Below the pieces are notes generated by a model. That model was not told the DNA's origin. It saw only the letters and a list, made by a program, of their open reading frames with translations, and did no database searches. Of a stretch of 64,000 nucleotides of DNA, positions 53,073 to 62,252 are shown piece after piece (within the stretch, counting starts at the first letter, position 1; every line of letters begins with the position of its first letter). A program made the translations under genes and the position numbers. Origin of the DNA: Peptoniphilus_A hominis (GTDB taxonomy: Bacteria > Bacillota > Clostridia > Tissierellales > Peptoniphilaceae); NCBI RefSeq assembly GCF_040096015.1, contig NZ_JBBMFO010000001.1, forward strand, positions 186,001 to 250,000. Reading direction: 5' to 3'.

Positions 53073-53770
53073 GTCTTCACCTTCTTCACAAGTATATTTG
53101 CAATAGATAAATCTTCTCTTGTAGTAATTTTTATATTGTCATAGGAGTTGTAAATTAATTTTACCTTGACTCCAGTTTTTTCAACTAAGGAACAATCATC
53201 AGTCCCATAATAACCTTCTGAATAAGCTTGTTCATAGGCTTTTATAAGAATTTCTTTTTTAAAAACTTGTGGAGTTTGAACTTGCCAAAGTCTATTCCTA
53301 TTTGGCGTATAATCAACTATTTCTCCATCCATGGAGACCTTTATAGTGTCCTTAACAGGATTTGCCAAGACTGTTGCCCCAGTTTCCATTACACTTTCAA
53401 TGGCTTCGTCAATTTTTTCTACTGAAACAAAGGGCCTTGCACCGTCATGAGTAAGGACTATGTCAGTTTCCTCAGGCATATTTAATAGACCGTTATTTAT
53501 AGAATCTTGCCTCTCTTTGCCTCCGTAGACAATTTTATAGTTCATGTTGATTTTGTATTTATCAATTATGTCATTTACATAGTGCATGTCGCTTTTCTTT
53601 ACGATTAAGATCAAAAAGTCAACATACTTAGATTTTTCAATTTTTTTAATAGTATGAGCAAGAATTGGCTTTCCATCAATGGCAAGGAATTGCTTGTTAA
53701 TTCCCATTTTCATCCTCTTGCCCATGCCTGCTGCTGCAACAAAGGCTGTTACAAAATTATTATTAAACAT
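53069..53770 (-). CDS. ispD: 2-C-methyl-D-erythritol 4-phosphate cytidylyltransferase
   Basis: MEP-pathway CTP transferase of 233 residues. The nucleotide-binding AAAGMGKRM, THDGARPFV and ALANPVKDT-like segment (VLANPVKDTIK) are present. A TTG opens the frame at 53788, but ATG at 53770 fits the usual N-terminus and has GAGTGAT upstream. The start lies 4 bases past the PBP stop. Confidence 0.96.
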   Translation of the reverse strand: MFNNNFVTAFVAAAGMGKRMKMGINKQFLAIDGKPILAHTIKKIEKSKYVDFLILIVKKSDMHYVNDIIDKYKINMNYKIVYGGKERQDSINNGLLNMPEETDIVLTHDGARPFVSVEKIDEAIESVMETGATVLANPVKDTIKVSMDGEIVDYTPNRNRLWQVQTPQVFKKEILIKAYEQAYSEGYYGTDDCSLVEKTGVKVKLIYNSYDNIKITTREDLSIANILVKKVKT

Positions 53771-53774
53771 GGCA

Positions 53775-55217
53775 TCACTCTTCTTCAAGCTGCAAATTAT
53801 TTACAGCGTATTTTAAAAGTTCACCTGCTATAGGAGCTGCAGCTTGTGACCCAAAATCCTTTACATTTGGAATTACAACTGCAATTGCAACCTTTGGATC
53901 ATCTGCTGGAGCAAAGCCAACGAACCAGGCGTTGTTTGTTCCTTCTTTTAAGTCTAGTTGTGCAGTACCAGTCTTCCCTGCAACCTTCATGCCAGATACA
54001 TAGGCTTCTGTACCAGTACCATTGTTGACAACATTTATCATATATTTTGTAATTTGATCTGCATTTTCCTTAGAAGTAACTTCACTTAAAACTGTTGGTG
54101 TATTTCTCACAACATTCTTGCCATCAGAAGAATCAATTCTCTTAACTATGTGAGGTTGCATCATTACTCCATCATTAGCAATAGTTGATGCCACCATGCA
54201 CATTTCCAGAGGCGTAACTAAAAGCGTATCATGACCAATTCCTGCAGCTCCAAGTGCAGTTTTATCAAAGCCACTTCTCTTATAGTCCCAAGTCGAAGTT
54301 TCTAGTGGAAGTTCAAATTCAACTTTTTTATTAATCATGTATTTTTCTGCAACTTGTGACATTACATCTATGCCCATGTCTACAGATTTTCTTACGAAGT
54401 AAGTGTTTAATGAATTTGTAAATGCCTTTTTAAGGTCAACTCTTCCATAAGTTTTATTTCCGGCATTTTTAAACTCACGACCATTGTCAATTTTTTCCAC
54501 ACCTTCATCTGTATATTTTTGAGAAATTCCAGACTCAAGAATAGCAGTTGTTGTTACTATTTTAAAAACTGAACCAGGTGCAAACTTGCCCTTTGTTGAA
54601 GCATTAAAGAGAGCACCATTGTTTGCCTCATTAATAGCTTGCATATCTTTGGCTATGTTTTGAGAATTAAAATCTGGCAAAGACACCATTGAAAGAACCT
54701 CTCCAGTTTTTGGATTCATAATGACAACTGAACCTTTTTCAGCTTTTGATGATAAGACAGATCTTGTCTTTTCTTGAAGATCTGTGTCTGTAGTTAAAGT
54801 TACATCGTCTCCAGCGTAGGGATCGTAATTTTTATTTATTATCGATTTAAAGGTCTTTAAAATTTTAGAGCCTTCTTTTCCTACAAGATAACTATTTAAC
54901 TCTTTCTCTAGTCCATACTTGTCGACAATTTTGTCAGAATATCCAATAATATGAGAATAAATAACGGGTTGATTATAAATTCTGTGATAATTATATTTTT
55001 CTCCATTGGAATAGGCAAGGACCTCGTGATTTCTATCGTAAATAGTTCCCCTCTTGACAGAATTTTCTCTAAGTTCACTTCTTCTATTGGCTGGATGATT
55101 TATAATATCTCCTGCCTTAAAAACTGTGAAATAAGTTAAATAAATTATTGGAGCAACTAATAGCATTATTAAAAAAACAAGTAAAACTAAAATTCTCTTA
55201 TTGTCTTTACTATTCAT
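53775..55217 (-). CDS. Class B penicillin-binding protein (PbpA/FtsI-like transpeptidase)
   Basis: Membrane-anchored D,D-transpeptidase of 480 residues. A single helix (about 8-30) is followed by a pedestal domain beginning RGTIYDRNHEVLA and the catalytic domain. Its motifs are all present: SxxK in PGSVFKI (Ser216), SxN in SLN (269-271) and KTG (415-417). The short pedestal and overall size resemble PbpA of Actinobacteria more than the large PBP2 proteins. It overlaps the end of the FtsW/RodA gene, so it is very likely the cognate transpeptidase. Confidence 0.92.
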   Translation of the reverse strand: MNSKDNKRILVLLVFLIMLLVAPIIYLTYFTVFKAGDIINHPANRRSELRENSVKRGTIYDRNHEVLAYSNGEKYNYHRIYNQPVIYSHIIGYSDKIVDKYGLEKELNSYLVGKEGSKILKTFKSIINKNYDPYAGDDVTLTTDTDLQEKTRSVLSSKAEKGSVVIMNPKTGEVLSMVSLPDFNSQNIAKDMQAINEANNGALFNASTKGKFAPGSVFKIVTTTAILESGISQKYTDEGVEKIDNGREFKNAGNKTYGRVDLKKAFTNSLNTYFVRKSVDMGIDVMSQVAEKYMINKKVEFELPLETSTWDYKRSGFDKTALGAAGIGHDTLLVTPLEMCMVASTIANDGVMMQPHIVKRIDSSDGKNVVRNTPTVLSEVTSKENADQITKYMINVVNNGTGTEAYVSGMKVAGKTGTAQLDLKEGTNNAWFVGFAPADDPKVAIAVVIPNVKDFGSQAAAPIAGELLKYAVNNLQLEEE

Positions 55218-56475
55218 TGTCTATTCCCCTATCGTATTTGTATGATAAATCTTCGCTGGTAACCTGAAGTATTCCCAGTAAAATAAAACTAGAGATCATT
55301 GAGCTTCCTCCATAGGATATAAAAGGAAGTGTGAGCCCAGTCATTGGTATTAATTTTATTACTCCACCAATATTTAGGAAAGCTTGCACTGTAAATAGGA
55401 TGGCAACTGCAAGGGCAAGAATTCTGTAAAATAAGTATTCTTGATTTAGTGCAATCTTAATAGCCCTATAAACTAAAAGCATGTAGAGCATGATTATTCC
55501 TATTCCAGTAAGTATTCCCATCTCCTCACAAATTGCAGAAAAAATCACATCAGAGTGAGCAAGGGTAATTTGTTTTGGATAGCCAAGTCCAATTCCTTGA
55601 CCAAAAAATCCACCCTCACTTATGCCAAATAGTGACTGTACAATTTGTCTAGCATCATTCACAACCTTATCAGCTGTCCATGGATTTAGCCATATATCCA
55701 CTCTTTTCCTAACATGAGAGAATAAAAAGTAACCAACAACTGAACCAATTATCATTAGTCCAATATTGACTAAAATTGAAACCCTATCCTCGTCATAAAT
55801 ATACTGAAGGAGTGTGTAGATAGCTACGAATATAGCAGCAGTTCCCAAGTCTCTTTGAATAAATAAAAAGCCCACAAAAATATATATTACTCCCATCAAG
55901 TAATATGAAGTGTACTTATAATTTAATTTTTTAAGTCTATTTTGGAATGTTGTATAAAAAGAAGCTATTAAAAATATAACTAAAATCTTAGTAAATTCTG
56001 ACAACTGAATTGTAATTCCTTCAGAAATTTCTATCCAGTTTTTAGCACCATATTTATCTGGAGCAAGAATAATTGTTAGTAAGAAAAATAAAATTGAAAG
56101 CCCTAAATAAAGACCTGTCATATACTCAAGCCTTCTCATGGCCCTAATTATAAAATAAGTTAAGTAAAAAACTAATATACCTGCTAGTACCCAAATAAGT
56201 TGCCTCAATCCAAGTTTTGGCGACAATCTGTATATAGTTATAATTCCTAGACTTAAAAGCATGGAGACTATTAAAAATATATAATTGTCTCCTGAAGATA
56301 CTTTACCTAGAACTAAATTTGAAATATATACGATTAAAATCAAACCCAAAAATAAAATAACTATGTACTTGTCAACATTGTTATTGTTGTAAGAAAATAA
56401 CAATAAAATACTTAGAATTTCAAAAATCAAGAGAAGATTTCTAGGTTTTCGTTGTTTTAAAATATTATCTAACAC
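55210..56475 (-). CDS. FtsW/RodA/SpoVE-family peptidoglycan glycosyltransferase
   Basis: Polytopic SEDS protein of 421 residues with about ten membrane helices. Family signatures are GAKNWIEI near 135, FIQRDLGTAAIF near 205 and LPFISYGGSSM near the C-terminus. GTG start with AGGTGA five bases upstream. Pairing with the following class B PBP suggests elongation or septal synthesis. The sequence alone does not tell RodA from FtsW. Confidence 0.92.
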   Translation of the reverse strand: MLDNILKQRKPRNLLLIFEILSILLLFSYNNNNVDKYIVILFLGLILIVYISNLVLGKVSSGDNYIFLIVSMLLSLGIITIYRLSPKLGLRQLIWVLAGILVFYLTYFIIRAMRRLEYMTGLYLGLSILFFLLTIILAPDKYGAKNWIEISEGITIQLSEFTKILVIFLIASFYTTFQNRLKKLNYKYTSYYLMGVIYIFVGFLFIQRDLGTAAIFVAIYTLLQYIYDEDRVSILVNIGLMIIGSVVGYFLFSHVRKRVDIWLNPWTADKVVNDARQIVQSLFGISEGGFFGQGIGLGYPKQITLAHSDVIFSAICEEMGILTGIGIIMLYMLLVYRAIKIALNQEYLFYRILALAVAILFTVQAFLNIGGVIKLIPMTGLTLPFISYGGSSMISSFILLGILQVTSEDLSYKYDRGIDNE

Positions 56476-56479
56476 TTTT

Positions 56480-56920
56480 TCACCTTTTATCTACAAAAAT
56501 AAATTGAATAAATCCAACTCCAATTTTGTCATTATTTTGAAGTTCAATTAACTCATTAGGATCAATTTTTGCACCATTTAAAAAAGTTCCATTGGCAGAC
56601 CCAAGGTCCTCAATATAATAAGCCTCACTGTCATCATGAATTTTTAAATGGTTTTTACTTACGAATTTATCTTTTATAACTATGTCATTTCTTGAACTTC
56701 TGCCAAGAGTTAAGTCACCATCAATTACATAATACTCCTGCATTTTAAAGTCCAAGGAATCAAGTCTATTCACTACTTTTAAATAAGCATCGTCAAGAGA
56801 GTCTCCCCTATTTGTCATGCTTTTTACATCAAGATACATTAATCTTAATATACTAAAAATAAAAAGATAAATTAAGATTATAAAAACATATCTCAACACT
56901 TGCGAGATTAACTCAAACAT
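56480..56920 (-). CDS. Membrane-anchored FHA-domain protein
   Basis: Protein of 146 residues. An N-terminal membrane helix (about 8-25) and short linker precede a forkhead-associated domain (about 65-146) with LGRSSRNDIVI, SKNHLKI and GSANGTFLNG, the phosphothreonine-binding residues. It starts the cluster FHA-SEDS-PBP, the order known from actinobacterial fhaB-rodA-pbpA. It could recruit a phosphorylated partner to the wall synthase. No Ser/Thr kinase lies in the window. Confidence 0.88.
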   Translation of the reverse strand: MFELISQVLRYVFIILIYLFIFSILRLMYLDVKSMTNRGDSLDDAYLKVVNRLDSLDFKMQEYYVIDGDLTLGRSSRNDIVIKDKFVSKNHLKIHDDSEAYYIEDLGSANGTFLNGAKIDPNELIELQNNDKIGVGFIQFIFVDKR

Positions 56921-57046
56921 ATTGCACCTCTTTTGTCTTAAACTCTATATAATTATATACTCTTTGCTTTTATTTTTCCACATTTTGTTAATTTAGATGA
57001 ATTGGGGATTTTTCAAATTTTATGTTAAAATTAATTTGGTGATAAA

Positions 57047-57664
57047 ATGATTATATCAAATATAAGTTTTGAAAAGAAAAAATTTCACATTCACTTTGAC
57101 AGCGGCGAGGAAATTGAAATTTCTGAAGAAACTCTTATTGAGTTTGGACTCTATAAGGGTCAAGAAGTTGAAGATGAAATTATAGATAAATTAAAATTTG
57201 AAGATGAAAAGACTGAAGCACTTCTTTTATCCTATAGATTTTTGCAAAGAAATAAGACTGAAAAACAGCTCATTGACTACTTGTATAAAAATAAAATTAG
57301 TGGCGAAATTATTGATACTGTTATTCCAATTTTAAATGAGAAAAAATATTTAAATGACGAAGACTATGCAAGGCGCTACTTAAATGATGCCATGAATATA
57401 AAAAAATACGGTAAAATAAAGATCATTTATATGCTAAGGTCTAAGGGAATTAAAAATGACATAATAGAAAAAATTATGACTGATTATGACTATGAAACTG
57501 AATACCTTAATGCAGAAGACCTTCTCAGCAAAAAGTTAGATGCTGAGGAAAAGGACCCTAAAAAAATAAATTCTGCAAAAAAATATTTGCAGGGTCGGGG
57601 CTTTGAATTTGAGATTATAAATTTTGCAGTTGATGAGTTTTTAGGGGGAGACTTAAATGTCTAG
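57047..57664 (+). CDS. recX: Regulatory protein RecX
   Basis: RecA modulator of 205 residues made of three-helix repeats. Typical stretches are ALLLSYRFLQRNKTEKQLIDYL, DEDYARRYLNDA-like NDEDYARRYLNDAM and KIKIIYMLRSKGI. ATG follows GGTGATAAA. It is not next to recA (38 kb away). Cotranscribed with a GIY-YIG gene overlapping by 8 bases. Confidence 0.9.
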   Translation: MIISNISFEKKKFHIHFDSGEEIEISEETLIEFGLYKGQEVEDEIIDKLKFEDEKTEALLLSYRFLQRNKTEKQLIDYLYKNKISGEIIDTVIPILNEKKYLNDEDYARRYLNDAMNIKKYGKIKIIYMLRSKGIKNDIIEKIMTDYDYETEYLNAEDLLSKKLDAEEKDPKKINSAKKYLQGRGFEFEIINFAVDEFLGGDLNV

Positions 57665-57953
57665 CTTCGTATATATTTTAAAGTGTGGAGACGACAGCTT
57701 CTACACTGGCTACACCAATGACTTAGACAAGAGACTTAAGTCTCACAATAAGGGCATTGCATCAAAGTATACTGCCTCAAGACTCCCCCTTGTAATGGTC
57801 TTTAGTGAAAAGTGCAAGGATAAATCCGACGCCCTAAAAAAAGAATATTTTATAAAAACTTTAAGCCGCAAAGATAAAATTAAGTTAATTGAAAAAAATT
57901 TATCCCTTCAAGACTTGTATGATGAATATCTTTTAAAAAAGACTGAAAAATAA
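57657..57953 (+). CDS. GIY-YIG domain protein, UPF0213 (YazA/YhbQ-like)
   Basis: Single-domain GIY-YIG nuclease-fold protein of 98 residues. FVYILKCGDDSFYTGYTND contains the Tyr-Ile-Leu and Tyr-Thr-Gly variants of the motif. Function is not established, though related proteins cut DNA. In Bacillus yazA stands between the homologues of the trmN6-like and rsmI genes. Here it has moved next to recX, a few kilobases from them. Confidence 0.88.
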   Translation: MSSFVYILKCGDDSFYTGYTNDLDKRLKSHNKGIASKYTASRLPLVMVFSEKCKDKSDALKKEYFIKTLSRKDKIKLIEKNLSLQDLYDEYLLKKTEK

Positions 57954-57990
57954 AAACTGACTCTAATTTTTTTATAGAGTCAGTTTTTTT
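57953..57990. terminator. Bidirectional terminator between the GIY-YIG gene and herA
   Basis: 13-bp stem AAAACTGACTCTA (57953-57965) / TAGAGTCAGTTTT (57974-57986) with T runs on both strands. It separates convergent genes. Confidence 0.85.
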
Positions 57991-59822
57991 TACTTTATTT
58001 TATACATTTCCGTTAAAAAATTATCTTCTTTTTCTATAAAGTCTCTTTGGCATAATTCATCTAACTTATTTTTTAAGTCGTCGTAGGATAAATTTTCTCC
58101 AGATTTTTTATTGTAATTCATTAAAACCACACTTAAATTTGAAGCATCAATTGGAAGTAAATCCTTTATGTCCATAAAAAACTTTTCATATTCTTCATTT
58201 TCATGGCCTTCAAGTTCATCAAAAGGATTTTCTGTGTGAGGAGAAACTGTATTTGCCGCCCTAATTCTTACAAAGGATGTGCGACCTTTTTTTGCTGATG
58301 AAATAAATACATCTCCTGAACTCAAATAAGGAAGTCTCTTGGTCTCATCTGAGGAAAGGTCTGTTTCTTCTTTTATTGTGTCAATGTCAGATGCCCTTAC
58401 AGTTCTAAAAATTAATTTTGTGTTTAGCTGAGCTGTAATTGTTTCATCTAAAAGCGTAGGTCTTTGCGTTGCAAGAATTAAAAATACTCCATACTTTCTT
58501 CCCTCTTGAGAAATTTCACGCAAAATACTTTTTGATGGAGTGTCAAAACCTTTTGGCGCAAAATTGTGGGCTTCGTCAGTAATTATTACAAAAGGTGGGA
58601 AATAGTCTACCTTTGCATTGTTTCTGTAAAGTTCGTCCCTATATTCCTTCCTTAGATAATATAATTTCGCCAAAAGATAAGTTGAAAATACATTTATCAT
58701 TCTAGTTGAGCCTTGAAGGACAACTAACTTTCTTCTCTTTAAGAGGTCTACAAGCTCATCTATATTGTGGGAGAAAATTCCCTCGTTTTGAAGATTAATA
58801 AGCCTCCACAAAACTCCACGCACACTCATTGAATTACAAGTCTTGTCATATCTTTCATAAATATCAAGAACTTCTTCTAGCCTATTCTTTTTATTTATGT
58901 CTGGCTCTGCAGCAATTTCTGCAATTATTTTATCTCTTGAGCCAATCTCTTGCCCTTCCAAAAGCATGTCTAGTTTATTTTTAAAGGACTCATAGCTTGA
59001 GCCCTTGGCTAACATAACATCAATAACATTTTTCATAGAATCTGTTAAAGGTGATGCTGCATTTAAAAGATTTTTTAAGTCTCTTTTTTGTAGTTCTTGA
59101 AATTTTATTCCTGTGTGGAGACCAATCTCAAGACACTTGAACTTGTCAGAATAATTTTTGTCAGAAATTTCTGAATTGCTTGAAAAATCCATTTCATAAT
59201 GAGGGTCCATTACTATGGCAGGCACGCCCATTTCCATCAATTCTTCTAGGACAACTCTTAAGCCAAAGGACTTACCAGAACCTGATCCTCCAAAGACTCC
59301 TATGTGTGGGTATTGGTGCATGGATTTGTAGTCAAATAGATAAGGAAGTTCCCTTTGCTTTAAGTATTCATTGTTTTCGAAGGTGCTGAAGAGATTTTTA
59401 TAAATATCATCCATGCCCTTTGCAATGTTGTCAGTGTTTTTTATGGATCCGAGAATCAATGAATTATTTGGCTTAGTGTCTATTAACAAATTTTTAATTT
59501 CATTAAATTCTGGTGCCCTCAAGTCACTTCCAGTTAGAGGTGGATAAAGTAACTCCTCAAAAAATCTTAGTTTTGCAACATAAACTGTTTCATCTCCAAC
59601 ATCATAACCCATAGAACCTAGAGAAGTTAAAACATCACTGTCAATAAAATCTCCGCCAATATCAAGAGGAATAAATCTGTTAAAAGTCTTTGAATCTACA
59701 ACTTCCCCAATAATATCTCCTTGAACTGGATCTTCAACTATTAAAAATTCATTGTTTCGAAAGTTTTTCTCCTTTGAACCAATATATACTTCTCTTGTAG
59801 TAGTAACTCCAAGTACTTTCAT
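57990..59822 (-). CDS. HerA-like DNA translocase/helicase
   Basis: Hexameric FtsK/HerA-superfamily ATPase of 610 residues. A HAS-barrel-like N-terminal region (GDIIGEVVDSK near 35-45) is followed by Walker A GGSGSGKS (178-185), AIVMDPHYEMDF, Walker B FVIITDEAHNFAP and the sensor segment LATQRPTLLDETI with an arginine-rich QLNTKLIFRTV. This matches HerA and not FtsK. It directly follows a NurA-like nuclease gene by 8 bases, so a HerA-NurA end-resection motor is likely. Anti-phage HerA proteins exist too, but the surroundings are housekeeping genes. Confidence 0.85.
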   Translation of the reverse strand: MKVLGVTTTREVYIGSKEKNFRNNEFLIVEDPVQGDIIGEVVDSKTFNRFIPLDIGGDFIDSDVLTSLGSMGYDVGDETVYVAKLRFFEELLYPPLTGSDLRAPEFNEIKNLLIDTKPNNSLILGSIKNTDNIAKGMDDIYKNLFSTFENNEYLKQRELPYLFDYKSMHQYPHIGVFGGSGSGKSFGLRVVLEELMEMGVPAIVMDPHYEMDFSSNSEISDKNYSDKFKCLEIGLHTGIKFQELQKRDLKNLLNAASPLTDSMKNVIDVMLAKGSSYESFKNKLDMLLEGQEIGSRDKIIAEIAAEPDINKKNRLEEVLDIYERYDKTCNSMSVRGVLWRLINLQNEGIFSHNIDELVDLLKRRKLVVLQGSTRMINVFSTYLLAKLYYLRKEYRDELYRNNAKVDYFPPFVIITDEAHNFAPKGFDTPSKSILREISQEGRKYGVFLILATQRPTLLDETITAQLNTKLIFRTVRASDIDTIKEETDLSSDETKRLPYLSSGDVFISSAKKGRTSFVRIRAANTVSPHTENPFDELEGHENEEYEKFFMDIKDLLPIDASNLSVVLMNYNKKSGENLSYDDLKNKLDELCQRDFIEKEDNFLTEMYKIK

Positions 59823-59830
59823 TTTTCCTC

Positions 59831-60775
59831 CTATAAAGTTCTTTTATCTCTTTCAGAAATAAAAAATCTTTCATAAACATCTCTATCTAAATATTCTTCT
59901 AAAAGCATTTTTAAAATATCATCTGTAATTTTTACATCCTTGTCCACTATATCAAGCCAAAGGGGCACTCCCCTTGATGACATGGGTGTAAGCGTGTAAA
60001 TCAAATTGCAAATTTCTTCAAGGTAATTCTCTTGCGTATCTAAAATATCAACTCCAACAGCTCCTGGAAACTTTGAAGTTCTCATAAAGGCAGATGAAAA
60101 TCCCTCGCCCATTCCATCCTTGATGAATTTTTTATTTATTTCATTTTTAATTAAAATAGCTTCACCGGTCTTTAATCTGTTAAATAAAATTTCTCTGTCG
60201 TAAATGGATTCGTCAATTTCAAGACTTCTTGATATGACGTTCGTCTTGATGTCTTTAATAACGCCAAAGAGAATTATATTTTTTTTCTCACATTTGTCAC
60301 GAAGCTCCTTAAATAAATCAAGGCAGTTGATTTTATATCTTATGAAACCACCGTCCATCATCAAATAATCAAAATCGTATTTGTCAATGTATTCTAAAGC
60401 CGTTTCAATTTCAATAGTCGCCAAAAGTTTTTGTGAAAGATTTTGCTCATCAAAGAGTGAATTTAGTGTGGGCGTGTATACCTTGGTCTTGTAAACTTCA
60501 TTGCCATCTGTTGACTTGGCAAGGCCTTGAAAAATTTCTATAAAGTGAGGAAAGGCTCCGCCAGATCTGTTGTTGGACCCGTCAACTCCAACTGTCCTCT
60601 TGTATTTTGAAATTTCTTTCTTGTGAAATTTCTCCATTTTTATAATTTTTCCAACTTGGCTATTTATTTGATTCCTAAAATCTTCATTGTTTAATTTAAA
60701 TACAAAGTCGTACTTGTCCCTTAAATTTAAATTTACATCTTTTATTTGTCCTTCAAGTTCATTTAAATTTATCAT
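59831..60775 (-). CDS. NurA-like nuclease
   Basis: Protein of 314 residues with the layout of NurA 5'-3' nucleases. A catalytic aspartate lies in VGVDGSNNRSGG (Asp65), a second conserved region is YLMMDGGFIR (Asp141), then LFGVIKD, FMRTSKFPGAVGVDIL and a C-terminal GVPLWLDIVDKDVK. In archaea NurA rings bind HerA. Here herA is the next gene downstream and rsmI overlaps upstream by four bases. Assignment rests on motif pattern plus the neighbour. Exact catalytic residues should be checked by alignment. Confidence 0.78.
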   Translation of the reverse strand: MINLNELEGQIKDVNLNLRDKYDFVFKLNNEDFRNQINSQVGKIIKMEKFHKKEISKYKRTVGVDGSNNRSGGAFPHFIEIFQGLAKSTDGNEVYKTKVYTPTLNSLFDEQNLSQKLLATIEIETALEYIDKYDFDYLMMDGGFIRYKINCLDLFKELRDKCEKKNIILFGVIKDIKTNVISRSLEIDESIYDREILFNRLKTGEAILIKNEINKKFIKDGMGEGFSSAFMRTSKFPGAVGVDILDTQENYLEEICNLIYTLTPMSSRGVPLWLDIVDKDVKITDDILKMLLEEYLDRDVYERFFISERDKRTL

Positions 60776-61566
60776 AAATCCAAACTCTCCTTGTAAACAT
60801 CATTCTTTGGAATATTATATTTTTTTGAAACTTCCTTAACAGCTTGAGATTTTTTCATTCCCTTTTTTAATTCTTCTTGCAAAAGTTCTCTTATGTCATA
60901 GTTCTCTTCCTCAGAATTTCCCTCTAAGCAAATTACAAATTCGCCCTTTTCTGTTATATCTTTTTCAAGTATTTCTGATGTAGTAGACCTAATAGTCTCC
61001 TCAAAAACCTTAGTGATTTCTCTTGATATGGAAATTTTTCTCTCGCCAAAAACTTCGCAGACATCCTTTAAAAAATCCTTGATCCTATGAGGTGCCTCGT
61101 AAAAAATTAAAGTAAATTTTAAGTCCTTTAAGGCTTCAAATTCCTTCTTCCTTGCAGAAGATTTATTTGATGTAAAGCCATAGAAAAGAAAATGGTCTGT
61201 GTCAAGCCCAGATAAAACTAGGGCTGTTAATGCTGCATTGGCACCAGGCAAAACTCTAAAATCAATGTCTTCTTCGATTAATTTCTTTACGAGAACAGCA
61301 CCAGGGTCAGATATGCCAGGCATTCCTGCGTCAGTTACTAGGGCAAGATCCTTGTCCTTTATGTTTTTAATAATTTTTTCAGACATTTCAGCTTCATTAA
61401 ACTTGTGATAAGTTCTAAGCTCTGCCTTTATGTCGTAGTGATTTAAAAGTTTTACTGTAACTCTTGTGTCTTCAGCAAAAATTATATCAACTGACTTTAA
61501 AATTTCAATTGTCCTTAGGGTTATGTCGCCTAAATTCCCTATAGGTGTTGGGCAAAAATAAATCAC
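60772..61566 (-). CDS. rsmI: RsmI, 16S rRNA 2'-O-methyltransferase (C1402)
   Basis: Tetrapyrrole-methylase-fold enzyme of 264 residues. PTPIGNLGDITLRTIEIL, AEDTRVTVKLLNHY and LVTDAGMPGISDPG are diagnostic. Overlaps the upstream methyltransferase gene by four bases and nurA by four, so all three are translated in a coupled manner. Confidence 0.95.
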   Translation of the reverse strand: MIYFCPTPIGNLGDITLRTIEILKSVDIIFAEDTRVTVKLLNHYDIKAELRTYHKFNEAEMSEKIIKNIKDKDLALVTDAGMPGISDPGAVLVKKLIEEDIDFRVLPGANAALTALVLSGLDTDHFLFYGFTSNKSSARKKEFEALKDLKFTLIFYEAPHRIKDFLKDVCEVFGERKISISREITKVFEETIRSTTSEILEKDITEKGEFVICLEGNSEEENYDIRELLQEELKKGMKKSQAVKEVSKKYNIPKNDVYKESLDL

Positions 61567-62252
61567 AGTATCACCTCGTTTCTATAAACTCTTTTCATCT
61601 CATCTGTATAATCTAAACCATCTCTTATGTAAAAATCCCTAAAATCATTTCCAAAATTCGCCTGCTTTTTTGCAACAATTATAGATGACTTTGCCTTTTT
61701 ATTTTTATTTCCATGAATGTTAATAATATTTTTAACTTTTAGCCCATTCTTATTTATCTTATAAATCACTTCTGCCAGTCTATAAGTAGGATAAATTATA
61801 TAAAGACTACCAGAATTTTTGAGAAGATAATTTACTATGTAAAGGCTTTTTTCTATATCAAAAAAATGCTTGGCTTGGCTTGTTTCAAACTTCATATTTT
61901 CATAATCATAGTAAGGCGGATTAAAAACCACTGCGTCAAAATAATTTGTAGCATAATAATTTTTTAAGTTAAAAATATCTTCTTCAAATAAATTTATTTT
62001 GTCTTCTAATTTATTTAAAAAAATAGATTTTTTAAAAGCTTCCAAGACATTTTTATTTTTATCTACTGCGTGAACTTCACTGAATCTAGGACAAATTCTT
62101 AGAGATAAAATTCCATTGCCACAGCCAAGGTCTATGGCTCTTTGTCCAGCTTTTACAAAGGAAGACAAGATCAAAGCATCGCTTGTGTATTTAAACTCAT
62201 CTTCATCTTGAAAAATTATAAAATTTGTACCTGGAACCTGGTCCCTTTTCAT
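61563..62252 (-). CDS. tRNA1(Val) adenine-N6 methyltransferase-like protein (TrmN6/YabB)
   Basis: SAM-dependent methyltransferase of 229 residues. The start region KYTSDALILSSFV, the SAM loop AIDLGCGNGILSL and the catalytic VVFNPPYYDY fit the YabB/TrmN6 family, which methylates N6 of adenine 37 in tRNA. The neighbouring rsmI reproduces the Bacillus yabB-rsmI pairing. Confidence 0.88.
   Translation of the reverse strand: MKRDQVPGTNFIIFQDEDEFKYTSDALILSSFVKAGQRAIDLGCGNGILSLRICPRFSEVHAVDKNKNVLEAFKKSIFLNKLEDKINLFEEDIFNLKNYYATNYFDAVVFNPPYYDYENMKFETSQAKHFFDIEKSLYIVNYLLKNSGSLYIIYPTYRLAEVIYKINKNGLKVKNIINIHGNKNKKAKSSIIVAKKQANFGNDFRDFYIRDGLDYTDEMKRVYRNEVIL

Noticed and set aside
57990..60775. HerA-NurA as an anti-phage defence module
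   Set aside because: The genes are flanked by rsmI, trmN6-like and recX, with no integrase, toxin or other defence genes nearby. A housekeeping role is more likely.
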